Assembly (NCBI GenBank): GCA_003445475.1
Contig: DMDP01000019.1
Location: 1-8,136 of the forward strand
DNA: 8,136 bases
Reading direction: 5' to 3'
From: Peptococcaceae bacterium
Lineage (GTDB): Bacteria > Bacillota > Desulfotomaculia > Desulfotomaculales > UBA12532
Part shown: piece after piece, positions 1 to 4,507 of the stretch
How positions within the stretch are numbered: the stretch's first letter is position 1
Layout: every line of letters starts with the position of its first letter
Made by a program: the position numbers and the translations under genes
The notes under the pieces: model-generated
Seen by the model: only the letters and a program-made list of their open reading frames with translations
What the model was told of the DNA's origin: nothing
Database searches by the model: none

Positions 1-78
1 GGCACTCGCGTGCAGGCGGTTGGGTAGGCAATTGAAGTTAAGGTGCCGGCAAGAATCTCTCTCCCGAGGAAACGTCGC
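1..78. other. Left edge, no supportable gene
   Basis: All three plus-strand frames close quickly here: stops lie at 25-27 in frame 1, 33-35 in frame 3 and 95-97 in frame 2. The tail of an upstream gene could end in any of them, but none is recognisable. A GAGGA at 66-70 could be a ribosome binding site for the small frame opening at 79. Confidence 0.3.
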
Positions 79-250
79 ATGTACCGGAAATGGTTGATCC
101 GCTTTTATCCCGGCGGTAATCTTTGGTATCCTTGCGGTTTGCGGCGTCGTCGTGTTATGCTGTTGTCGAAAAATGAGGACCGGGAGACCCGCGCAACAGG
201 AGGAGCATGCGGATGACACGCGCTTTAGGCAAACGCTTGCCCATTTTTGA
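79..250 (+). pseudogene. Possible small single-pass membrane protein, frameshifted
   Basis: An ATG at 79 has GAGGA eight bases upstream and reads 45 codons to a TGA at 214-216. Its start (MYRKWLIRF) is basic and aromatic. If one T of the TTTT run at 103-106 is removed, the frame continues as FIPAVIFGILAVCGVVVLCC, then basic CRKMR and a polar tail, ending with TGA at 248-250. That is the layout of a small membrane protein: short cytoplasmic start, one hydrophobic helix, positively charged stop-transfer residues, charged tail. As written the helix frame has no start codon, so either a frameshift destroyed the gene or the hydrophobic reading is chance. The unshifted 45-codon frame ends in an ATGA overlap with the regulator start at 213, which could allow coupled translation. 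I do not recognise either product. Confidence 0.22.
132..161 (+). promoter_or_regulatory. Candidate promoter for the TetR-family gene
   Basis: TTGCGG (132-137) lies 18 bases before TATGCT (156-161). The latter is preceded by TGT, giving an extended -10. The -35 is weak (3 of 6), so the call rests mostly on the -10. Transcription would start near 168, about 45 bases before the ATG at 213 and inside the small frame that opens at 79. Confidence 0.3.
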
Positions 251-824
251 AGCTGCTGTGGCCGTCTTTTCCGAAAAAGGATTTGCCAGGGCGACGATGG
301 AGGAAATCGCCAAGCGTGCCGGGATCGCCAAAGGCACCATTTATTATAACTACCGGAGCAAAAAGGCACTCTTCTTGTCGCTCATCGAAGAGGGCATTGA
401 GCGACTGGAAACCGCCGTGAAGCGGGAGATAGCCCGCAAAGAGGATATTCTCGGCCGGTTGGAGGCCCTCATCGGCGCGCAACTGAGCTTCTTTGAGGAA
501 CATAGAGACTATTGCAAGATTCTCCTCAGTGAAGTGTGGGGGTTGGGCAACAGGTGGGAGAAGCAGGTAGAGCGGTTGCGCTCCGGCTATATCAGCATCA
601 TCAAGGAGTTGTTGCAAAAAGGACAGGCGGAGGGTGTGATCCGCAAGAATCTGGAGGTCGATACGGCGGCCACGGCCCTTTTTGGGGCCGTGGCGGTGGC
701 CGCGCTCAACGCTTTCGTCTTTGAAACACGGTACCGTTATGACAGCATCCTCCAAACGCTCAAGGACTTGCTCCTTGGGGGAATTCGGGAACCGGCCGGT
801 ACAGTCGCAGCGCCCGAAAGCTGA
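213..824 (+). CDS. TetR/AcrR-family transcriptional regulator
   Basis: A 203-residue one-component repressor-type regulator, the usual size for TetR proteins. Residues about 8-55 form the TetR_N helix-turn-helix: an amphipathic first helix (FEAAVAVFSEKGF), then TMEEIAKRAGIAKGTIYYNY, where the GT-YY-Y recognition-helix signature is typical. The remainder is an all-helical ligand-binding and dimerisation domain with a conserved-looking LLSEVWGLG segment. Two ATGs are available, 207 and 213. AGGAGG at 198-203 is only 3 bases from the first but 9 from the second, and the second also forms ATGA with the stop of the small upstream frame, so 213 is preferred. TetR proteins of this general shape often sense acyl-CoAs or other hydrophobic ligands. 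Since the next two genes look like lipid enzymes, control of the promoter at 1050 is a reasonable inference, not shown by the sequence. Confidence 0.9.
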   Translation: MTRALGKRLPIFEAAVAVFSEKGFARATMEEIAKRAGIAKGTIYYNYRSKKALFLSLIEEGIERLETAVKREIARKEDILGRLEALIGAQLSFFEEHRDYCKILLSEVWGLGNRWEKQVERLRSGYISIIKELLQKGQAEGVIRKNLEVDTAATALFGAVAVAALNAFVFETRYRYDSILQTLKDLLLGGIREPAGTVAAPES

Positions 825-865
825 GCCTTGCGCAGACGAGGTACCGGCAACTGATTATTAGACTG

Positions 866-940
866 TACCTGGGATTCGCAGAGTCGGTCGCCAGACCGTC
901 TGCGGGGCAGTTTACGCTTGTTTGCCAATAGTACCAGGTA
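866..940 (+). other. Foldable multi-helix segment, possible structured RNA
   Basis: TACCTGG (866-872) pairs with CCAGGTA (934-940) and encloses two further stems. One is GCAGA..CGGTC (878-889) with GACCGTCTGC (894-903), a ten-pair stem with a GCCA loop and a two-base bulge. The other is GGCA (906-909) with TGCC (923-926). Together they make a three-way-junction-like fold. There is no T tract, so it is not an ordinary terminator. It lies just after the regulator gene and may belong to either strand. Chance pairing of short arms cannot be excluded. Confidence 0.25.
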
Positions 941-951
941 GAACTGTTTAC

Positions 952-1089
952 TCACTGACCCTTAACTTCCGCCGCTTTGGGCTTTGGTTCCTCCCTTAGA
1001 CCGTTCTCAGCCACGAGTTTCGCACGAGGGTTTTTGAGCGCCTGAGGGGTTGACACCTCAAGGAGTAGTTTGTTAAACTTAATTTTAGA
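952..1089 (-). pseudogene. Protein-like C-terminal fragment, unidentified
   Basis: Minus-strand reading of 45 codons between a TAG (1090-1092) and a TGA (952-954). It contains FNKLLLEVSTPQALKNPRAK and then a lysine/glutamate-rich tail (REEPKPKAAEVKGQ). The composition is that of a real C-terminus, and the neighbouring frames are not protein-like. No ATG is present. A GTG at 1054-1056 is possible, but GAGG sits directly against it, too close to serve as a ribosome binding site. The frame overlaps the plus-strand promoter at 1050-1079, so both cannot easily be functional. It may be the end of a decayed gene, and the foldable segment at 866-940 lies just after its stop. Identity unknown. Confidence 0.2.
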
Positions 1090-1119
1090 CTAACGCGTAC
1101 AAAGATTAAACTTGTTAGT
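1043..1119. promoter_or_regulatory. Cluster of palindromes, candidate operators
   Basis: Several dyads cover the promoter. An imperfect 18-base palindrome, TGAGG..CCTCA (1043-1060, seven of nine pairs), sits over the -35. AGTTT-GTT-AAACT (1067-1079) covers the -10. TTAGACTAA (1085-1093) lies at the predicted start. ACTAAC (1089-1094) is inverted as GTTAGT (1114-1119). TTAAACTT also recurs directly at 1073-1080 and 1106-1113, 33 bases or about three helical turns apart. Such an arrangement fits binding of a dimeric repressor. The TetR-family product encoded upstream is the obvious candidate, but this is not demonstrated. Confidence 0.4.
1050..1079 (+). promoter_or_regulatory. Sigma-A-type promoter of the radical SAM/acyltransferase pair
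   Basis: A perfect TTGACA (1050-1055) lies 18 bases before TAAACT (1074-1079, 4 of 6). A start near 1086 gives a leader of about 65 bases before the ATG at 1152. AAGGAGGG (1137-1144) provides a very strong ribosome binding site at good spacing. No better -35/-10 pair is seen between 825 and 1151. Confidence 0.55.
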
Positions 1120-1151
1120 ACATATTATCGCGCTTTAAGGAGGGTTTTACC

Positions 1152-2534
1152 ATGCGCTTCCTCGTCTCTCGCGACTTGAGAAAACTTGCAGCCGGAGGAA
1201 TACTGAAAGCGACGTTTTCCTACGCCGGCAAAGATCCGGAGGCGAATCTGCCAAGACTCTTGCGGTTGGCTAAACTGGTTGCCCTGCAGAAGAAGCACAG
1301 GCGCCAGATTGACCAGCTTTGCGGCATCTTGGAAAATAACCCGGCTATTCACGCATATGCCGCGAACCTGTTGCAGCATACCCACCCCAATATAAAAAAG
1401 CGCCTGCTTTACAACTGGTTTGTCAACAACATTCTCTGGGGTGTGCCCGCACAGCAGGCAATGGCGAGAAAGCTGGGCGTGAATGTTCCCAATGCCATTC
1501 TGGTGGATCCAACCAGCGCCTGCAATCTACGGTGTGAGGGGTGCTGGGCCGGGAAATACCCGCATAACAACTCCATCAGTCCGGAAAGACTGGATCGGTT
1601 GTTCCGCGAGGCCAAGGAACTGGGAATCCACTGGGTTGTTCTTTCTGGCGGGGAACCCCTGTTATACCCCCGGCTGTTTGACCTGTTGGCCAAACATCCC
1701 GATATCGCCTTTATGGCCTATACAAACGGGACGCTGATCGACGAAAAGATGGCCGATAGGATCGTGGCGGTGGGGAATTTTACACCCGCCATCAGCCTGG
1801 AAGGCTGGCGGGAGCGCACCGATGCCCGCCGCGGTAGCGGCGTCTTCGACAAGGTGACGCGGGCCATGGATCTCCTGCGGGAGCGCGGCGCCATCTTCGG
1901 TGTCTCTTTGACCGCCACGCGGTACAATGTGGAAGAGATAACGAGTGATGCCTTCATCGACTTCCTGGTTGAAAAAGGAGTTACTTACGGGTGGATCTTT
2001 CACTATATTCCAATCGGGCGCAACCCGAACCTGGATATGATGGTTACCCCCGAACAGCGCGCCTATCTGGCCGAGCGCATTCCTTACATTCGCAGTCGTA
2101 AACCGATTGTGCTGGCCGATTTCTGGAATGACGGAGCGCTCACGGGCGGGTGCATTGCCGGCGGAAGGCACTACTTCCATATCAATGCCGCCGGAGAAGT
2201 AGAACCGTGCGCCTTTGTCCACTTTGCGGTGGACAATATTAACGAGAAAAGTTTACTTGAAGTGCTGCGTTCGCCTCTGTTCGCTGCCTTTCAGAAACGC
2301 CAGCCGTTCAACCCCAACCACCTCCGCCCGTGCCCGATTATTGACAACCCCGAGGTATTACGGAAAATTGTCCGTGAATCCGGTGCAAGGTCGACGCACG
2401 CCGGGGCGGAGGCCGTTCTGGAAGGTACCACCGCGGCCTACCTGGACCGTCGGGCAGCGGAATGGGGCGTAATTGCCGACGGCCTCTGGGAAGCGCGTAC
2501 GGTTCGGCACAAGAAAGGGACTGCACAAGCCTGA
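1152..2534 (+). CDS. Radical SAM enzyme with C-terminal auxiliary cysteines, possible lipid-modifying enzyme
   Basis: A 460-residue protein. Residues 1-110 are helical and basic with no known motif. The radical SAM core starts near 113 with the CxxxCxxC cluster C124, C128, C131 (SACNLRCEGCW), which binds the 4Fe-4S cluster that cleaves S-adenosylmethionine. The glycine-rich GGEP motif (166-169) binds SAM methionine, and TNGT (191-194) and SLEG (215-218) are further core strands. After the barrel come C334 (GGCIAGG), C353 (EPCAF) and C394 (RPCP), which may hold an auxiliary cluster. This is fewer than the seven cysteines of a full SPASM domain. I recognise the overall pattern as a family widespread in anaerobic Firmicutes but without a firmly known reaction. 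The adjoining acyltransferase and TetR gene point to lipid chemistry. Cross-linking of acyl chains into membrane-spanning lipids, proposed for some bacterial radical SAM enzymes, is a candidate role. Other C-C or methyl-transfer chemistry is equally possible. Confidence 0.85.
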   Translation: MRFLVSRDLRKLAAGGILKATFSYAGKDPEANLPRLLRLAKLVALQKKHRRQIDQLCGILENNPAIHAYAANLLQHTHPNIKKRLLYNWFVNNILWGVPAQQAMARKLGVNVPNAILVDPTSACNLRCEGCWAGKYPHNNSISPERLDRLFREAKELGIHWVVLSGGEPLLYPRLFDLLAKHPDIAFMAYTNGTLIDEKMADRIVAVGNFTPAISLEGWRERTDARRGSGVFDKVTRAMDLLRERGAIFGVSLTATRYNVEEITSDAFIDFLVEKGVTYGWIFHYIPIGRNPNLDMMVTPEQRAYLAERIPYIRSRKPIVLADFWNDGALTGGCIAGGRHYFHINAAGEVEPCAFVHFAVDNINEKSLLEVLRSPLFAAFQKRQPFNPNHLRPCPIIDNPEVLRKIVRESGARSTHAGAEAVLEGTTAAYLDRRAAEWGVIADGLWEARTVRHKKGTAQA

Positions 2535-2545
2535 GGGTGGATGTC

Positions 2546-3175
2546 GTGGGTAAGGCTCCCACCGGAGGAGCAGCCTACCGGTTAGGGCAGGCTCTCCTTT
2601 CGCTCTTGTTTCGTGCCACGGGCGGCGTAGTAGTGGAGGGAGGCGCGCGAATCCCCCTCCACGGGCCGCTAATTGTGGTTGCCAACCATGCCAGTCTTGT
2701 GGACGGACTGATACTGGTCGCCTTCTTTCCCCGGCGGCTTCATTCCTTATCGGCGGCATACCTCTTCCGGCGACCTGTTATCGGGCGCTTCTTGCGGTGG
2801 TTCGGGGCCATTCCCATCGGGAGCGAAAGTGGGCAAGCTGTCGGGCTCAAGAAAGCGATGCGGCTCCTGGAGGCAGGCGGTGCATTGATGGTTTTCCCCG
2901 AGGGAGGGATCACTAGCAAGCCACGGCCCTTTCAGCCGGGCTGGGCCTACCTGGCCCTAAAATCAGGCGCCGTTGTGCTGCCGGTAGGCATCCAGGAAAG
3001 CGCCCGGTTACTCCCTCCCGGCAGATGGTGCCTGCGGAGGGCAAAGGTCAAACTTTTGCTCGGTACCCCGCTTGTCATATCTCGGGTTACCAGACCACGG
3101 CGTGATGAGATCGCGTCCTTGAACGCGGCAATAGAGCGACAGGTGCGGGAGCTTGCGGGCCATAGCCGTGAGTAA
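2546..3175 (+). CDS. PlsC-type 1-acylglycerol-3-phosphate acyltransferase
   Basis: About 209 residues, normal for PlsC-like proteins, which move an acyl group from acyl-ACP or acyl-CoA to lysophosphatidic acid at the cytoplasmic membrane face. All four acyltransferase blocks are visible: the catalytic NHASLVD (HX4D, H48 and D53), IPIGSES (89-95), FPEG (117-120, substrate phosphate binding) and VVLPVGI (143-149). The start is GTG 2546, eight bases after GAGGG (2533-2537) and 11 bases after the radical SAM stop. GTG 2537 and a far upstream ATG at 2462 are also in frame, but the ATG would overlap the previous gene by 73 bases and add a non-conserved-looking extension. The tight spacing implies one transcript with the radical SAM gene. 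The exact acyl acceptor is not known, so a lysolipid other than lysophosphatidate is possible. Confidence 0.85.
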   Translation: MGKAPTGGAAYRLGQALLSLLFRATGGVVVEGGARIPLHGPLIVVANHASLVDGLILVAFFPRRLHSLSAAYLFRRPVIGRFLRWFGAIPIGSESGQAVGLKKAMRLLEAGGALMVFPEGGITSKPRPFQPGWAYLALKSGAVVLPVGIQESARLLPPGRWCLRRAKVKLLLGTPLVISRVTRPRRDEIASLNAAIERQVRELAGHSRE

Positions 3176-3215
3176 CAAACACCGAGAATTGGAGAGCGAA
3201 CCCTTGTTAACTTCT

Positions 3216-3413
3216 ATGTGCTTCGTTTTTGGCGGGGGCCGAGGTACGGTACAGCCGTCTTGCTCACGTTTGCGAGCAGTGTGGGGAACAACACTTTAAT
3301 GCGAATGTGGCCCTGGAAATGAACCGGATTAAAAACCAACCTGCGTTCCGCGCGAAAGAATGATCCAGGTGCCGGTGCGACCGTATACTACCGAGGCGCG
3401 GGGTTTAAAATAA
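3216..3413 (+). pseudogene. Frameshifted zinc-ribbon protein resembling YgiT/MqsA-family antitoxin
   Basis: Three short frames join into one plausible small zinc-ribbon protein. ATG 3216 reads MCFVFGG. Dropping one G from GGGGG (3234-3238) leads into AEVRYSRLAHVCEQCGEQHF (ending at 3297) and then NANVALEMNRIKNQ, stopping at TGA 3361-3363. A further shift at 3355-3362 gives MIQVPVRPYTTEARGLK and a TAA at 3411-3413. A VCxxCGExxF centre, a helix of the VALEM..I type and a closing xVPV strand are the hallmarks of the YgiT-type zinc finger. The first zinc pair is damaged too, since the expected CxxC reads CFVF. No toxin partner is found beside it. Two shifts and a lost cysteine argue for decay rather than sequencing error, though errors in homopolymers cannot be ruled out. 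Confidence 0.45.
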
Positions 3414-3423
3414 GGCTGCGCTA

Positions 3424-3464
3424 AGCCCCCGGTCAAACATCAGCAGGTCTGACCGGGGGCTGTT
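3424..3464 (+). terminator. Strong hairpin, probable terminator after the lipid operon
   Basis: AGCCCCCGGTCA (3424-3435) pairs perfectly with TGACCGGGGGCT (3450-3461), a 12-pair GC-rich stem with a 14-base loop. The following bases (GTTGTGCT) are only moderately T-rich, so termination may be inefficient or need a factor. It is the first strong hairpin after the acyltransferase stop at 3175. Being symmetrical, it could also act on minus-strand transcripts leaving the recombinase fragment, where TTATTTT follows about ten bases later. Confidence 0.55.
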
Positions 3465-3479
3465 GTGCTAGAATAGCAC
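3465..3479. repeat. Second small inverted repeat in tandem
   Basis: GTGCTA (3465-3470), GAA, TAGCAC (3474-3479) forms a six-pair hairpin beginning three bases after the large stem. On the minus strand it precedes the large hairpin, so transcripts from the recombinase side would meet two consecutive stems. Confidence 0.35.
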
Positions 3480-3493
3480 CGAAATCCTAACTA

Positions 3494-3634
3494 TTAAAAC
3501 CATTCCCTGTCGAAACGTTGTTCCCTACCGGAGTAACCCGGCCGGAGGCGCTCCACTCCCTCCCGCAGCCTCTTGCTGCTGCAGTGGGCGTAGATGCGGG
3601 TGGAGGCGAGGTCGGCGTGCCCCAAAAGCTCGGC
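3494..3634 (-). pseudogene. C-terminal remnant of a tyrosine recombinase (XerC/D-like)
   Basis: Minus-strand reading of 46 codons ending at TAA (3494-3496). It contains ELLGHADLASTRIYAH followed by SSKRLREGVERLRPG. This matches the end of tyrosine recombinases: LGH carries the conserved active-site histidine, and the tyrosine in RIYAH is the nucleophile that attacks DNA. The family's remaining two-thirds (N-terminal core-binding domain, catalytic Arg box I and HxxR) should lie at higher coordinates. Instead a TAA (3635-3637) stands immediately before the homology, and no recombinase motif is found further right. The gene is therefore truncated, probably by a deletion or an insertion with its breakpoint near 3635. 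A phage-type or mobile-element integrase is as likely as a housekeeping Xer protein. Recognition is good despite the short length. Confidence 0.7.
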
Positions 3635-3654
3635 TTACAGGTTTACTTACCGGC

Positions 3655-3693
3655 GCCAAACTGCGGCAAAACCCGTGGTTTGGCTTTTGTTTT
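3655..3693 (+). terminator. Intrinsic terminator without an obvious gene
   Basis: GCCAAACTGCGG (3655-3666) pairs over 12 positions, two of them G-U, with the strand 3673-3684. The loop is CAAAAC and the stem is followed by TTTTGTTTT (3685-3693). The G-U pairs become A-C mismatches on the other strand, and the T tract lies on the plus side, so it should act on plus-strand transcription. The nearest upstream plus-strand unit is the decayed zinc-ribbon gene, or an unrecognised RNA running antisense to the recombinase remnant. Confidence 0.55.
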
Positions 3694-3774
3694 GCAGTTT
3701 CGGGATGGGCAACAGGGAGGTTTAGCTCCCCCGGGGAAGGTTACGCCGGTGAGAGGCCTCGATGCACGAAGTCC

Positions 3775-4062
3775 TTGCTACCGGTAGTCGGACTGTTGGT
3801 GGACGGCTGCGACGAGCCCGGGGAAAGGAAGGAGCCGCGAAACGTGGTGGCGTCCCTCCAGGCGCTTCGCAAGGTAACGGACTACCTGCGCGGGGCGGAA
3901 GGAATCCGTGGCGATCTGCCGAATCTGCTTTATAGGCTCGCTCGGGCGCACCTCGAGGCCGGGTTCCGGAAGGAGGTCGAGCGCGCCCGGAGGTGCCGAA
4001 CGACGCTCTCCCTGGTGGGGATCCGCCTCGGAGAACGTACCCCGGAAAGCAGCGTCCCGTGA
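3775..4062 (+). pseudogene. 95-codon frame, possible eroded start of a GGDEF domain
   Basis: An open frame of 95 codons with G/C-rich third positions (roughly three quarters by eye) and no clear ribosome binding site at its ATG. The second half reads GDLPNLLYRLARAHLEAGF, then RKEVERARR and TTLSLVGIRL. This resembles the opening of GGDEF domains, D-LTGL-NR followed by a helix with E-ERA-R and a strand ending in a metal-binding aspartate. Here LTG reads PNL, the tyrosine-asparagine-arginine motif is disturbed, and the aspartate position is arginine. The frame stops long before any GG(D/E)EF loop. If the match is real it is a dead fragment. If not, it is an unidentified small helical protein. 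The complementary strand is also open, so coding on the other strand is a weaker alternative. Confidence 0.28.
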
Positions 4063-4135
4063 ATGATTTAAGCGCGAGGCAGAGCTCCTGTTTCTGTCTC
4101 TTGCCAGAGGTTGGCTTGATACGGAGGTCAGTGCG

Positions 4136-4507
4136 ATGAGCGCAAAAGGAACCGGGCAAGCCCATTTTGCGGAGCCTGCGAGAAGAGGCGAGATAACCCT
4201 GAGACTGTCGGAATTTGAGTTTCCACCCATGCAGGACACGCTCCTGGTGGGAAGAAGAGCGCCGATCGGCCCTGAAGCAGTCAGGAGGATGGTGGATGCG
4301 CTTTCGCCAGAGCAATACGAAATTATCCGCCTGGAGCATTCGTTGTTCGAAGCCGTAGTCGTAAAGAAATCTTTGCTTAAACTCCTTCCCAGGGAGAAAC
4401 TCTTGCCGATTATCCTGGAGGAGGGGGAGAGGGTGGCGACGGAGAACACCATTGTCAAGGTACAGGTCAACGTCGTTATTCATGTGTCCCGGGCGGTGGA
4501 GCTCTAG
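4136..4507 (+). CDS. Conserved-looking protein of unknown function, coupled to the CBS-GGDEF gene
   Basis: A 123-residue soluble protein without signal peptide or membrane segment. GGAGGT (4123-4128) sits seven bases before the ATG, an excellent start. The first 18 residues look flexible. Then comes a strand-rich segment (EITLRLSEFEF), a glycine-arginine turn (LLVGRRAPIG), helices over the middle (VRRMVDALSPEQYEIIRLE), and a final hydrophobic strand (VKVQVNVVIHVSR). I do not recognise the family. Its stop codon TAG (4505-4507) shares the G with the GTG start of the following gene, so the two are almost certainly translated together. A direct partner or modulator of the CBS-GGDEF protein is the simplest inference. 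No enzyme motif is visible. Confidence 0.8.
   Translation: MSAKGTGQAHFAEPARRGEITLRLSEFEFPPMQDTLLVGRRAPIGPEAVRRMVDALSPEQYEIIRLEHSLFEAVVVKKSLLKLLPREKLLPIILEEGERVATENTIVKVQVNVVIHVSRAVEL

Noticed and set aside
1085..1125. TTAG and TTAGTAC motifs resembling a FapR-type fatty-acid operator
   Set aside because: The motifs are not arranged as the FapR dyad, and the adjacent regulator is TetR-type, not FapR.
1106..1128. TATTAT (1123-1128) as a second promoter -10
   Set aside because: No acceptable -35 lies 16-19 bases upstream, and the start would fall next to the ribosome binding site.
3700..3785. GGGGAAGG...GCCGGTGAGAGG followed by GAAGTCC, faintly like parts of a cobalamin riboswitch
   Set aside because: The conserved CCCCGCAAC-type segment and B12 box are missing, spacing is wrong, and no cobalamin or transport gene follows.
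3778..4100. Long minus-strand frame antisense to the 95-codon frame
   Set aside because: It continues through the well-supported 123-residue gene, is rich in serine, proline and arginine in the overlap, and has less G/C-biased third positions than the plus strand. Its last 60 codons look mildly protein-like but match no family I know.
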